From assembly GCA_020846975.1 (NCBI GenBank), contig JADLCX010000041.1, positions 1 through 64,000 on the forward strand: a stretch of DNA of 64,000 nucleotides, given 5' to 3'. The DNA is from Phycisphaerales bacterium (GTDB lineage: Bacteria > Planctomycetota > Phycisphaerae > Phycisphaerales > UBA1924). Of the stretch, positions 8,355-17,535 are shown piece after piece. The position numbers and the translations under genes are program-made. The first letter of the stretch is position 1, and every line of letters starts with the position of its first letter. Below the pieces are notes generated by a model. That model did no database searches. It worked only from the letters and a program-made list of their open reading frames with translations, and was not told the origin of the DNA.

Positions 8355-9485
8355 ATGACGATCTCAAACCTGATGGAAGCGATCGAGCGTATCGCCCCCC
8401 TGCGCCTGGCCGAGGAGTGGGACAACGTCGGTCTGCTGATGGGCGATCCGGCCGATACCCTGCGCGGCCCGGTGCTCCTGACCATCGACCTCACCGAGGC
8501 CGTGCTGGATGAAGCCGCCGGTCTCGGCGCCCGCGCCATCGTCGCGTACCACCCTCCGATCTTCGGTCCGCTCAAGCGCATCATCGGCGGCGAGTCTGCC
8601 AGCGGCAATCAGCGCGTCGTCCATCGGGCCGCCCGTGCCGGGCTGGCCGTCTATTCCCCGCACACCGCGCTCGACGCCTGCGCCGGCGGAGTCACCGACT
8701 GGCTCGCCGAGGGATGCGCCGGTCCGGGCGGCGACATCCGCGCCCTGCGGCCCGCGCTCGGCACATCCGGACAGGATTTCAAGATGGTGACGTTCGTGCC
8801 CAACGAGCACCTCGACACCGTGCGCTCGGCCCTGGCCAGCGCGGGCGCGGGGATCATCGGCGAGTACGAACTCTGCGCGTTCAACTCGCCCGGCAACGGC
8901 ACCTTCCGCGGCAAGGCCGGAACCAGCCCCGCCGTCGGATCGCCGGAGGTCTTCGAGCAGACGCTGGAGCAGCGGCTGGAGATGGTCTGCTCGAAGCGCG
9001 CCCTCCCGCTCGCGCTCGCCACCCTCCGCGAGTTCCATCCGTACCAGGAGCCCGCCGTCGATGTCTACCCCCTCGCCCCGCGCCCCGAGCGCGGCCTGGG
9101 CGCCGGCCGGCGCGTGCAACTCGACCACGCCTGCACCCTGCGCGAACTCGCCGACCGGCTCAAGAAGCACCTCGGTGTCCGCGCCGTCCACGTCGGCGGC
9201 GAGCTCGACGCCTCGGTCGAGCGGATCGGCGTCGTGCCCGGCGCGGGAGGCTCGCTCGCTTCCGAGGCCGCGTCCGACGGTTGCCAGGTCTTCGTCACCG
9301 GCGAGATAAAGCACCACGAGGTCAACGCGCTGCGCTCGCGCGGCGTCGGCGTCGTGCTCGGAGGTCACACCGCGACCGAGCGCGGCTACCTCCCGCGGTT
9401 CGCCGAACTCCTGAGGTGCGAACTCGGAGGCGACACGCCGGTCGTCGTCAGCGCCAACGACCGCGATCCGCTCGTGCTGGTCTGA
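8355..9485 (+). CDS. Nif3/YbgI-family dinuclear metal-centre protein
   Basis: A 376-residue member of the Nif3-like family (often mis-annotated as GTP cyclohydrolase I type 2), which forms hexameric rings with a dinuclear metal site. Visible signatures are LRLAEEWDNVGLLMGDP at the N-terminus, AYHPPIFGPLKRI and SPHTALDA (metal His), and GEIKHHEVNAL with GGHTATERGYLPRF near the C-terminus. Between the halves (about residues 135-255) sits the PII/CutA-like insert found in the longer YqfO-type members, here with EYELCAFNSPGNGTFRG and EFHPYQEPAVDVYPL. Function is poorly defined across the family. I chose the ATG at 8355 over an earlier in-frame CTG-rich extension. Confidence 0.92.
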   Translation: MTISNLMEAIERIAPLRLAEEWDNVGLLMGDPADTLRGPVLLTIDLTEAVLDEAAGLGARAIVAYHPPIFGPLKRIIGGESASGNQRVVHRAARAGLAVYSPHTALDACAGGVTDWLAEGCAGPGGDIRALRPALGTSGQDFKMVTFVPNEHLDTVRSALASAGAGIIGEYELCAFNSPGNGTFRGKAGTSPAVGSPEVFEQTLEQRLEMVCSKRALPLALATLREFHPYQEPAVDVYPLAPRPERGLGAGRRVQLDHACTLRELADRLKKHLGVRAVHVGGELDASVERIGVVPGAGGSLASEAASDGCQVFVTGEIKHHEVNALRSRGVGVVLGGHTATERGYLPRFAELLRCELGGDTPVVVSANDRDPLVLV

Positions 9486-9505
9486 CCTCGCGCACCACGC
9501 CCACG

Positions 9506-9979
9506 TCACGACCCCAGGTCGAGCTCGCCCGAGTCGCTGAACGAGGTCGTCGGCACGCGCACGCCCGCGTCGAACAGCAGTTCGGCGATCTGGCCCGGCG
9601 CGACGTAGGTCACCTCGCCGGAGACGCGGTACGGCACGCGACCGCCCGAGGCGAGTTCCGGGTGATCCGCGAGTTTGACGACCGCCGGCAGCACAAACCG
9701 CTGCACGCCCATCCGCCGCAGCGTCGCTTCCGGGGAGCGCGTCCCCTCGAACACCCGCTCGCCGCCAAGTTCGACGGTGTACTTGACCGTCCGCAGCGGC
9801 AGCCCGGTGTCGTTGCTGTTCTCGCCATCAATCGCGAACGCGAGTTCCAATCCTTCGGCCGATCGCTGGCCGACAGCCGCCGACGCAACGGTGAGTTTCG
9901 GGCTGGTCACCGATGTGCAGCCGACCAGCAGCCCGGACGCAACACCCACCGACACCAACCGGACGGGAAGTAGAGCCAT
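9506..9979 (-). CDS. LEA type 2 (WHy)-like lipoprotein
   Basis: A 157-residue lipoprotein with lipobox LLVGC at residues 17-21. The mature part resembles the LEA type 2 / WHy beta-sandwich: SAEGLELAFAIDGENSNDTG followed by LRTVKYTVELGGERVFEG and a late VSGEVTYVAPG strand. WHy proteins are proposed to protect against desiccation or stress; in Gram-negative-type envelopes they are often periplasmic lipoproteins. Assignment is by overall pattern. It is convergent with the Nif3 gene, 20 bp away. Confidence 0.7.
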   Translation of the reverse strand: MALLPVRLVSVGVASGLLVGCTSVTSPKLTVASAAVGQRSAEGLELAFAIDGENSNDTGLPLRTVKYTVELGGERVFEGTRSPEATLRRMGVQRFVLPAVVKLADHPELASGGRVPYRVSGEVTYVAPGQIAELLFDAGVRVPTTSFSDSGELDLGS

Positions 9980-10042
9980 GCCGCAGTCTATCAGACCCGC
10001 GACTTGTCGGCGAGGGCGCGACGGACCCGCCCGAAGTCGCCG

Positions 10043-10519
10043 TCAATCCGCCATGCGGACCCACTGGCCGACATCCGCCTCGTGCATCGTGTGCAGGGCC
10101 GGCGTGAGTTTCCAGGCCTCTTCAGAGTAGTTGATCCACCGCACCAGCAGCCACGTCAGCACGATGAAACTGACCCAGCACGCGATCTCCGCGCAGCGGT
10201 GGGTCCGATACTTGCAGAAGATCAGGCACGCGAACGCCACGCTCGCGCACTTCCAGACCACCAGCAGCGTCTGGGAGCCGTGCTCCATCACCAGCCGGGC
10301 CAGCGGGTTGCCCTCACCCATCCCGCCCGACCGCAAGAACGTCATCGTGATCTGCAGGTCCGCGAGGCTCATCATCACGATGGCGACCGAAAGCAGGAAC
10401 ACCCGGATCGGCCGGCGTGAGACCACACCCACCGCGCCCGCGAACTCCCGACCCCCCACCGCCTCCCCCGAGGGGTACATCCGTCCGGCTTGTCCCGTCC
10501 GCAATCCATGGGTGAACAT
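10043..10519 (-). CDS. Small polytopic membrane protein (DUF5658-like)
   Basis: About 158 residues with three predicted membrane helices: VFLLSVAIVMMSLADLQITM, then TLLVVWKCASVAFACLIF, then IACWVSFIVLTWLLV. The DLQITMTFLRSGGMGEGNPL segment matches the D-x-x-x-T...G-x-x-E-x-NP signature of the DUF5658 family of unknown function. The start is uncertain: ATG at 10519 is used here, ATG at 10600 is possible, and neither has a good ribosome site. Divergent from the large PQQ-propeller gene. Confidence 0.7.
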   Translation of the reverse strand: MFTHGLRTGQAGRMYPSGEAVGGREFAGAVGVVSRRPIRVFLLSVAIVMMSLADLQITMTFLRSGGMGEGNPLARLVMEHGSQTLLVVWKCASVAFACLIFCKYRTHRCAEIACWVSFIVLTWLLVRWINYSEEAWKLTPALHTMHEADVGQWVRMAD

Positions 10520-10781
10520 GGCAGAGTCATCCCAGGTTGACGTTCCAACCCCACCGCCCGGAACGGGCGATTTCGCGGAGCATTGGGCATCGGCCATCCG
10601 CGTGGCAGGATTCAGGCAACCGGCCACCAACGCGCCTCATAGACTGGGGGCTGGTGCCGAGAACCGTGAGACGCTCCCGAGCGTTTCACTGGGGGGGCAC
10701 GAATCGGTATCGGACATCCGCCCGCGTGCGTCGGCGGATCGGGTCATCGCGGCCGTCCTGGCCGCTGTTCTCGGAGGTTCC

Positions 10782-13700
10782 ATGGCTGTCTGGCCGCTCG
10801 GCCGAACCCGCTTCCTCACGGCACGGACGCTGATCGTCCTCGCGGGTGTCGCCCTCCTCGGCCAACCCCCGGTCCACGCCCAGCCGCAGGTCAACCCGGT
10901 CTACGTGGACGACTCACCCGCGGCCGCCGACACCCTCGCCCGCGTCAAGGACCACGTCTCCTCGGGCAACCTCGACGAGGCGGTGCGCGTCCTGCAGGTC
11001 CTGCTCGAAGAGCACGGCGATCGCATGTTCGGGCCGACCGACGACCCCGAGGTGTTCATTGCGGTCCGCGCCCGCGTTCACCAGGTGCTCCAGGACAACC
11101 CAACACTCGTCGCCCGTTACCGAACGTTGCAGGGCCAGCGCGCCGCGGCCGAGCTCGCCGCCGGCAACGTCTCCGCGGTCGAGCGGATGTTCCTGCTCAC
11201 CGAAGCCGGCTTCGACGCCGCGCTCTCGCTGGCGCAGCGCCGGCTCGAGAACGGGCAGTTCGAGGCCGCGCGGCTCGTGCTCGAACAACTCGAACGACAC
11301 CCCGACCGCACCGGCGCGAGGGCCGATCGCGGCGCATCGCTCCTGACTCAGGCCGCCGCGTACATCGACAGGCCCGACGTCTGGACCCGCACCGAACGCT
11401 GGACCCGCGAAGCCGGGCGGACGCCCGGCGCCGACCTCCGCAAGGCTCTCTCGTGGCCCGAGACCGCCACGAGCCGCGGGCAGTCTCCGCTCGACAAACT
11501 GCCGGACCTCTCGACCGACGGCCTCATCAGCAAGCCGCTTTGGACCATCGCCATCGGACCCGGAAACCCCTCCGCCGTGGACCTGCCTGCCAACACCGGC
11601 ATGGGCGTTCGCGGCGCGGGCAACATTCCCGCGGGCGCGACGCTGCTCGAAATGCTCCCGTCGGTCTGCGGCGACCTGTTGATCGTGAACGACGGCGCGG
11701 TCGTCAGCGCGTGGGATCGGTTCACCCTCGCCCCTCGCTGGACGCTCCAGCCCAACGGCGCGACCTCGCAACCCCGCGTCGATGACGAAGAACGCATCTT
11801 CGGCATCCCGCGCCGCGCCGTCTGGGGCAGCCAGACGATCGCCGACGCGCTGACCGTCATCGTCCGCGGACGCTACGGCGCGGTCGCCACCGGGCGCGAC
11901 GGCGGCGCGGGACGCGACGGCGACGACCGCGTGCACGGGTTCGACGCCCGCACCGGCCGCATCCGCTGGACGCGCCTTCTCAGCGAGATCGATCCCAACC
12001 TCGCCGAGAGCGCGATCCGCGGCCCGATCGACATCGACCAGGGCGTCGTCGTCTTCGCCGCGAGAAAACACCTTCCCGACCGTCGGCTCATGAGCCTGAC
12101 CCTCGTCGGGCTCGACGCCGACTCGGGCGCGACGCTCTGGACACGGCTGATCGGCAGCGCGGGCTGGCTCCCCTTCGCCGCGCAGAGTTTCGGGCCCGAG
12201 GGATCGACAATCGACCGGGGCATCATCTACCGCACCGACCGCCTCGGCATCGCCGGCGCTGTCGAGGTCGTCAGCGGGCGCACGCTGTGGGCGCGCCGCA
12301 TGCCCACCGACTCCAACACGATGCAGCAGAGCGACCCTCAGGCCTGGGAGATCAGCCGCCCGGTCGTTGACGACACCCAACCCGACAAGGTCTCGCTCAT
12401 CGTCATCGCCCCCGACCAGCGCCGGATCGTCCGCCTCGACGCCGCGACCGGCGGCGAGGTCGCCGAGTGCACATCCAACCGCTTCGGCCAGCCGCCGCCG
12501 GCGTACCTGCTCAGGGTCGGCCGGATGCTCGCCGCGGTGCCGTCCTCGGCCGCGGGCGCGCCCGGCAACAACCGCGTCTACTTCGCGCCGATCGGTTCGT
12601 TCGACAGCGGCCAGATCACCTCGACACCCGCGTTCGACCCGCCGGGCGTGTGGGGTCGCGTCAGCATCATCGGCGACAAACTCCTGGCGCCGATCGCCGG
12701 CGGGCTCGCGGTCATCGATCCTCTCCACGCCTCGGGCCAGCCGGTTGTTCAGGCCCTCGATGCGCCCGGCAACATCCTCGCGCTGGGCCGTCAACTCCTG
12801 GTCGTGGACGACTCGAAGGTCCACAGTTACCTCCAGTGGGAAACCGCCGACGCGATCCTCAGCGAGCGCATGAAGGCCGACCCTCGCGATCCGACGCCCG
12901 CGGTCACGTTCGCCGAACTGGCCTACCGCGCCGGTCGCCCGCAGCGCATCGGGGCGAGCGTTGACGCGGCGATCGCGGCCATGACGCTCGACCCCGAGTC
13001 CGAACGATCGCGGGCCTCACGCACCCGGCTCTTCGAGAGCCTCAACGAGATGGTCAACTCGGGTCTTGAACCGGCCGACCAGCCCGGCAAGCCCGCCGTG
13101 CCCGAGGCGAACGCCGCCGCGCCCCAGCACTCGCCGCCTCGCATCACCGACCGGGCCCTGCTGGCCATGCTGATCGATCGCATGGAGGCCACCGCCGCAA
13201 CGCCCGACGACCGCGTCGCCGTCGCCATCGCCGGCGGCCGCCTTGCCGAACTGGACGTCGCCGCCTCCCCCGCGAACGCCCCGGCCGACGCGGCCACGCG
13301 CGCCGCCTCGCTCTACCAGCGCGTCCTCGATGATCCCCGCCTCGCGGTCGCCAACTGGCGCGGCGGGGGCGTGAGCGTCCGCGGTGAGCTCGAGGCCGCG
13401 CGAAGGCTCGACCGCCTCATCGCCGCCTTCGGCCCGACCGTCTACGCCGCGCAGGACGAGGAGTGCCGGCGCAGACTCATCGAGGCCGGAACCTCGCCCT
13501 CGCCCGAACTGCTCGAACAACTCGTCGCACGCTTCCCCCTGGCCACCAGCACGCCCGAGGCGTACCTCAAACTCCACACCGCGCTCCGCGCCGGCGACAG
13601 CCCCCGACGCGCCACCGCCGCGCTCGAGACGGGCCTGCGCGCCGCCCAGCGCATCAAGGCCGCCTCGCCCGCGGCCGTCGGCGAACTCGGCGGACGACTG

Positions 13701-15215
13701 CTCTCCGAACTCCGCGCCCGCAAGCAGGATCTCGCCGCCTCAACCGTGCTCCGCGCCATCAGGGATCGTTTCCCGGGCCTCGTGCTCACCGTCGATGGTC
13801 AGCCGCTCGACCTCGCCGCCGTCGAGGCCGAGATCGCCGGCCGCCTCAGCGCCGAGGTCCGCTGGCCCGCACTCGGCGAGCCCACTTCCGCGCAGGTTCA
13901 ACTCATCCAGGGCAGCGCGCTGCTCGAGCCCCTGCTGCGTGACTCTGTTCCCAACGTCTCCTCGTGTCTCGCCATGGAGACCGAGCGAGATGTCGCCGTC
14001 TGGACGCGATCGGCCGACAACGGCCAGCTCAGCCGAATCTGGTCGCGCCCCATCGACGGCCCCGGCGCCGCGCTCATCAGGTCCACGCCAGACGCCGCGT
14101 ACATCCTCTCCCGCGGCAATCGCGCCGCGGCCGTCGAGAAGGTCGCCCTCACCAACGACGCCCGCGGATGGAAGACCGACCCGATCTCTCACCTCTTCCC
14201 TCCCGACGATTCCACCCGTGGCCTCAACCCCGCCGCGGGCGTGATGGCCGACCTCTTCGAGACGCCCGACGACGGCCTTGTGCCCGCCGATGACCTGGTC
14301 GTCGTGATGGACGAGCGCACGCTCGTGCTCGTGCAGCGCGGCGGCCGCGCGTGCGCGATCGACACCGACACGGGTGAGGTGCTCTGGTCCGCCGCCACGC
14401 CCGTGGCCCGCGTCTACGACGCCCAGGTCGCCGGCGGCACGCTGGTCATCGCCGGCGATGCGGGCCGACCCGACGGCGCGGGCGCGATCAACGACGTCAC
14501 CCCGACCATTCAGGTGATCGACGCCCGATCGGGCCGGATGGGCCAGCGTCTGGGCGATCTCGACAGCCGCGTCCGCTGGGTCAGGCTCATCGATCAGGGC
14601 GCGGGCGGCACACTCATCACCGGCCTCGAAAACAAGGTCGTTTCCATCGACCTTACCACCAACCAGCGCAACTGGACCATCGAGAGCGCGGAGATCATGC
14701 CCGCCGCCGCCGCGTGGGTCTTCGGCGATCGTCTGCTGCTCATGAGCACCGACCGGTCGCTCTGGCTCGCCGCGGTCGGCACGGGCCGCCTCAACCTCAA
14801 GCCGCTCGAAACCCCGCGCAGCCACGTCCAGGACACCCGCGAACTCGACGCCTTCCTCACCACCGCCAGCGCCGACGGTCCCTTCGCGATCTCCACCCAG
14901 CAGGGCGTCATGATCTTCGGCCCTTCCGGCGAACTCGACGGCATCGACGGCCTCGGCGGCGCGGCCGCCATGATCCCGCCGCTCCCCGCACAGAACCGCG
15001 TCGCCTCGATCGAAACCACCTCCAGCGGCCGCGGCGAGGACGGCAGCATGCAGTTCTCCCTGCACATGTTCGAGAACGGCGGCGGCATGATGGTCTACAA
15101 CCACGCCATCCTGCTCGGCGCCCGCCCCTCCGCGATGGCGCTCATGGACGGCAAGATCGCGTTGACCGCCGGCGCGGCCACCGTCATCCTCGACGCCCCG
15201 GCACGGGCCAAGTAG
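10782..15215 (+). CDS. Very large exported PQQ-like beta-propeller/TPR protein
   Basis: 1477 residues from the ATG at 10782, with GGAGG five bases upstream and a signal peptide ending at about VHAQP. An N-terminal alpha-helical TPR-like stretch (about residues 35-190) is followed by a first PQQ/BamB-type propeller (about 200-700, with repeats such as VHGFDARTGRIRWTRL and GLDADSGATLWTRL), a helical middle region and a second propeller (about 1030-1470, with CAIDTDTGEVLWSAA). The frame is open 217 codons further upstream, but that part overlaps the divergent gene and has no coding character. The size and duplicated-propeller layout are typical of planctomycete envelope proteins, probably protein-interaction scaffolds. 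No catalytic residues are evident. Confidence 0.85.
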   Translation: MAVWPLGRTRFLTARTLIVLAGVALLGQPPVHAQPQVNPVYVDDSPAAADTLARVKDHVSSGNLDEAVRVLQVLLEEHGDRMFGPTDDPEVFIAVRARVHQVLQDNPTLVARYRTLQGQRAAAELAAGNVSAVERMFLLTEAGFDAALSLAQRRLENGQFEAARLVLEQLERHPDRTGARADRGASLLTQAAAYIDRPDVWTRTERWTREAGRTPGADLRKALSWPETATSRGQSPLDKLPDLSTDGLISKPLWTIAIGPGNPSAVDLPANTGMGVRGAGNIPAGATLLEMLPSVCGDLLIVNDGAVVSAWDRFTLAPRWTLQPNGATSQPRVDDEERIFGIPRRAVWGSQTIADALTVIVRGRYGAVATGRDGGAGRDGDDRVHGFDARTGRIRWTRLLSEIDPNLAESAIRGPIDIDQGVVVFAARKHLPDRRLMSLTLVGLDADSGATLWTRLIGSAGWLPFAAQSFGPEGSTIDRGIIYRTDRLGIAGAVEVVSGRTLWARRMPTDSNTMQQSDPQAWEISRPVVDDTQPDKVSLIVIAPDQRRIVRLDAATGGEVAECTSNRFGQPPPAYLLRVGRMLAAVPSSAAGAPGNNRVYFAPIGSFDSGQITSTPAFDPPGVWGRVSIIGDKLLAPIAGGLAVIDPLHASGQPVVQALDAPGNILALGRQLLVVDDSKVHSYLQWETADAILSERMKADPRDPTPAVTFAELAYRAGRPQRIGASVDAAIAAMTLDPESERSRASRTRLFESLNEMVNSGLEPADQPGKPAVPEANAAAPQHSPPRITDRALLAMLIDRMEATAATPDDRVAVAIAGGRLAELDVAASPANAPADAATRAASLYQRVLDDPRLAVANWRGGGVSVRGELEAARRLDRLIAAFGPTVYAAQDEECRRRLIEAGTSPSPELLEQLVARFPLATSTPEAYLKLHTALRAGDSPRRATAALETGLRAAQRIKAASPAAVGELGGRLLSELRARKQDLAASTVLRAIRDRFPGLVLTVDGQPLDLAAVEAEIAGRLSAEVRWPALGEPTSAQVQLIQGSALLEPLLRDSVPNVSSCLAMETERDVAVWTRSADNGQLSRIWSRPIDGPGAALIRSTPDAAYILSRGNRAAAVEKVALTNDARGWKTDPISHLFPPDDSTRGLNPAAGVMADLFETPDDGLVPADDLVVVMDERTLVLVQRGGRACAIDTDTGEVLWSAATPVARVYDAQVAGGTLVIAGDAGRPDGAGAINDVTPTIQVIDARSGRMGQRLGDLDSRVRWVRLIDQGAGGTLITGLENKVVSIDLTTNQRNWTIESAEIMPAAAAWVFGDRLLLMSTDRSLWLAAVGTGRLNLKPLETPRSHVQDTRELDAFLTTASADGPFAISTQQGVMIFGPSGELDGIDGLGGAAAMIPPLPAQNRVASIETTSSGRGEDGSMQFSLHMFENGGGMMVYNHAILLGARPSAMALMDGKIALTAGAATVILDAPARAK

Positions 15216-15352
15216 CGGCCATTTTCCACCCGAAGAACCCGCCGCCACGCCACACGCCAATCGAAGCCAACACCCTGATCAGGGCACATTCGCCTTCCAA
15301 ATCGGGGGTGGTTTTATACCCTATTCAGGCCAAAAAACGAAATTGTCCGCAC

Positions 15353-15381
15353 AAAATACGAATAATCGCTTGCAGCGTCAA
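15353..15381 (-). promoter_or_regulatory. Putative minus-strand promoter in an AT-rich island
   Basis: TTGACG, 17-bp spacer, TATTTT on the minus strand. The -35 abuts that of the plus-strand promoter at 15370. Transcription would head into the 3' end of the PQQ gene, antisense to it. No open reading frame fits, so a regulatory RNA or chance AT-richness are the options. Confidence 0.4.
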
Positions 15382-15398
15382 ACGGTTTTTGTTATGCT
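15370..15398 (+). promoter_or_regulatory. Putative plus-strand promoter in an AT-rich island
   Basis: TTGCAG, 17-bp spacer, TATGCT. It lies in the convergent 236-bp gap between the PQQ gene and the GT2 gene, which is much more AT-rich than the surroundings. The product would be antisense to the GT2 gene. Otherwise the gap holds no gene. Confidence 0.4.
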
Positions 15399-15451
15399 AT
15401 CGTATACCGATCATGCGGCCCGCACCCTCCATCCCCGCCACCCCCCGCGAT

Positions 15452-16135
15452 TCATCCGAGGTTGTACTTCAGGATGCACCAGATCGCCCGCACCCCGTCC
15501 TTCCACCCGATCTTCTTCCCCTCCTCGTAGGTGCGTCCGCTGTAACTGATGCCCACCTCGTACACCCGGCACCGCAGCCGCGCCACCTTCGCCGTGATCT
15601 CCGGCTCAAACCCGAAGCGGTTCTCCTCGATCGTGATCTTCTGGATGATCTCGCGCTTGAACACCTTGTAGCAGACCTCCATGTCCGTGAGGTTCAGGTT
15701 GGTCAGCGCGTTCGAGAGCAGCGTCAGCACCTTGTTGCCCACCGAGTGCCAGAAGTACAGCACACGGTGCGACTCACCGCCGATGAACCGCGAGCCGAAC
15801 ACGACATCCGCACGTCCATCGAGAATCGGCTGAATCAGCCTCGGATACTCGTTGGGGTCGTACTCCAGGTCGGCATCCTGGATGATCACCATGTCCCCCT
15901 TGCACGCCGCGAACCCCGTCCGCAGCGCGGCCCCCTTGCCCTGGTTCTGCTCGTGGAACAGCAGCGTGATGTCCGGCTGCCCGCGCAGCGTCTCCAGCCT
16001 CCCACGCGTGCCGTCGCGCGAGCAGTCGTCAACGATCACCAGCTCCTTTTCCACACCGACGGCGCGCACACGCTCGATCAGCGAAAGGATCGTCTGTTCC
16101 TCGTTGTAGACTGGGATGACGACGGAGAGCTTCAT
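15452..16135 (-). CDS. GT2 glycosyltransferase, polyprenyl-phosphate sugar synthase type
   Basis: A 227-residue family-2 glycosyltransferase resembling dolichyl/polyprenyl-phosphate mannose or glucose synthases. It has [20 protein letters not shown] at the N-terminus, [21 protein letters not shown], the metal-binding [16 protein letters not shown] and the C-terminal [15 protein letters not shown]. It has no C-terminal membrane helices. It likely makes a lipid-linked sugar used by membrane transferases such as the neighbour at 16134. The start ATG at 16135 forms the palindrome CATG with the divergent start at 16134. The upstream extension in frame has no start context. Confidence 0.93.
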   Translation of the reverse strand: MKLSVVIPVYNEEQTILSLIERVRAVGVEKELVIVDDCSRDGTRGRLETLRGQPDITLLFHEQNQGKGAALRTGFAACKGDMVIIQDADLEYDPNEYPRLIQPILDGRADVVFGSRFIGGESHRVLYFWHSVGNKVLTLLSNALTNLNLTDMEVCYKVFKREIIQKITIEENRFGFEPEITAKVARLRCRVYEVGISYSGRTYEEGKKIGWKDGVRAIWCILKYNLG

Positions 16136-17477
16136 GCCGCAGGCCGAGTATACCGGATCGAACCCGACGCACGCACCCGGCCATCGCCCGGCGCTCGCGG
16201 CCGTGGTCCTGTTCACGCTTGCCTCGCGACTTCTCTATCTTCCCTCCGCCGTCATGGGCTTCGACGGGCCGGAGTACATCAACGCCCTGAAACTCGACCA
16301 CACCTTCAACGTCCCGCCCCCGGGCAACATCGGCTACGTCCTGCTCGGCAAGTTCTTCGGCCTCTTCTCTTCCAGCCCCATCATCGCCTACGCCCTGGCC
16401 GGCACGCTGCTCTCTTGCGGGGCCGCGGCGTACATCTACCTGTTCGCCCGCCTGGTATTGACACACTCCGCGCAGGTATCGCGGCTCTCCGAGCCGCGTT
16501 GTTGCGAACCCAACCCACTCCCTCTCTTCACCACTCTCGCCGCGATCGCCAGCCCGATGGTCTGGTACCACGGCGTCATCATGCAGTCCTACATCGTCTG
16601 GTTCGCCGCGCTGCCCGCGATCGGCTACTACGGCCTGCGCCTCATCCGCGAACGGTCATGGCGGATGGTGGTGGCCGCAAGCCTCGCCACCGGCATCTCC
16701 ACCATCCTGCGTCCCGATCTGGTGATCTTCGGCGGCCCGCTCCTGGGCGCGTGCCTGCTGGCGGCCTGGCAGCGCTCAGGCTGGCGCAGACAGCATCTCG
16801 CCTGGTTCCTCGCCTCCGCCGCGATCTGCGCCGCCTGCTGCCTGGTCTGGTTCACCATCACCGCCTCGCTCATGGGCGGGGCCTCCAACTACCTCGCCGC
16901 CGTCCGCGCCAAGAACGAATGGCACGAGCACTTCGGCGTCGCGCAGAAGGGAGCCTTCGAGGGCCTGGCTCGCAACGGTGTGAAGTACATCACCTTCCTG
17001 CTCTGGGGCGCGAACCTCGCCCTCGCGCTCGCCGCCATCGCCCTGGTTCGCTACACCGTCCGCGCCCGGACCCACGCCCGTGCTTGGCTCCTCGCCATCG
17101 CCTGGGCCGCGCCGTCCCTCTACTTCTCCTGGATCATCTTCATGGGCAACGCCGGGCTGATCCTCCCCGTTCTCCCGCTCGTGTTCATCGCCGCATCCGC
17201 CGGCGCGGCCTGGATCGTCGGTCCACGCCGCGCCGTCTGGCTCGCCGCCGCTCTCGCCATCCTCAACATCACGCTGTTCGCCTTCGTCCCACTCCGCTAC
17301 CCCTCCGACCAGCGCCAGGCCCTGCTCAACCACATGTTCTTCGGCTACTCCGGCCCCGGCCTCCGTCAGACCTACACCTACCAGCTCGAGGACTTCGGCA
17401 TCGACCGCTCCCTCGCCAACACCATGCAACAGTTCAAGAACCCCGAGCCCCTGCCCAAGCACCCGACCAACCCCTGA
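16134..17477 (+). CDS. Polytopic membrane protein, glycosyltransferase-C-like
   Basis: A 447-residue protein with about ten membrane helices and an early [13 protein letters not shown] segment that resembles the acidic first-loop motif of GT-C (ArnT/PMT-type) sugar transferases. This would pair functionally with the divergent polyprenyl-phosphate sugar synthase. ATG 16134 has GGAGAG six bases upstream, which itself lies in the coding start of the opposite gene. An in-frame palindromic repeat at 16480-16498 adds residues between helices 2 and 3. GT-C assignment is tentative; no specific family motif is certain. Confidence 0.7.
   Translation: MPQAEYTGSNPTHAPGHRPALAAVVLFTLASRLLYLPSAVMGFDGPEYINALKLDHTFNVPPPGNIGYVLLGKFFGLFSSSPIIAYALAGTLLSCGAAAYIYLFARLVLTHSAQVSRLSEPRCCEPNPLPLFTTLAAIASPMVWYHGVIMQSYIVWFAALPAIGYYGLRLIRERSWRMVVAASLATGISTILRPDLVIFGGPLLGACLLAAWQRSGWRRQHLAWFLASAAICAACCLVWFTITASLMGGASNYLAAVRAKNEWHEHFGVAQKGAFEGLARNGVKYITFLLWGANLALALAAIALVRYTVRARTHARAWLLAIAWAAPSLYFSWIIFMGNAGLILPVLPLVFIAASAGAAWIVGPRRAVWLAAALAILNITLFAFVPLRYPSDQRQALLNHMFFGYSGPGLRQTYTYQLEDFGIDRSLANTMQQFKNPEPLPKHPTNP
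16480..16498. repeat. Palindromic repeat with TCC loop, inside an ORF
   Basis: 8-bp arms CGCGGCTC and GAGCCGCG around TCC. It is translated as SRLSEPR within a loop of the membrane protein. Same architecture as the two copies in the GH20 gene. Confidence 0.75.
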
Positions 17478-17535
17478 TCCGTGCTCCCACCCGTTGCCTA
17501 CCGCCTCCCACTTCCAGCTTCCTGCTCTATCCCCC

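Noticed and set aside
10131..10781. 217-codon N-terminal extension of the large PQQ gene
   Set aside because: Lies across the divergent DUF5658-like gene, is not protein-like, and a good ribosome site and signal peptide mark the ATG at 10782.
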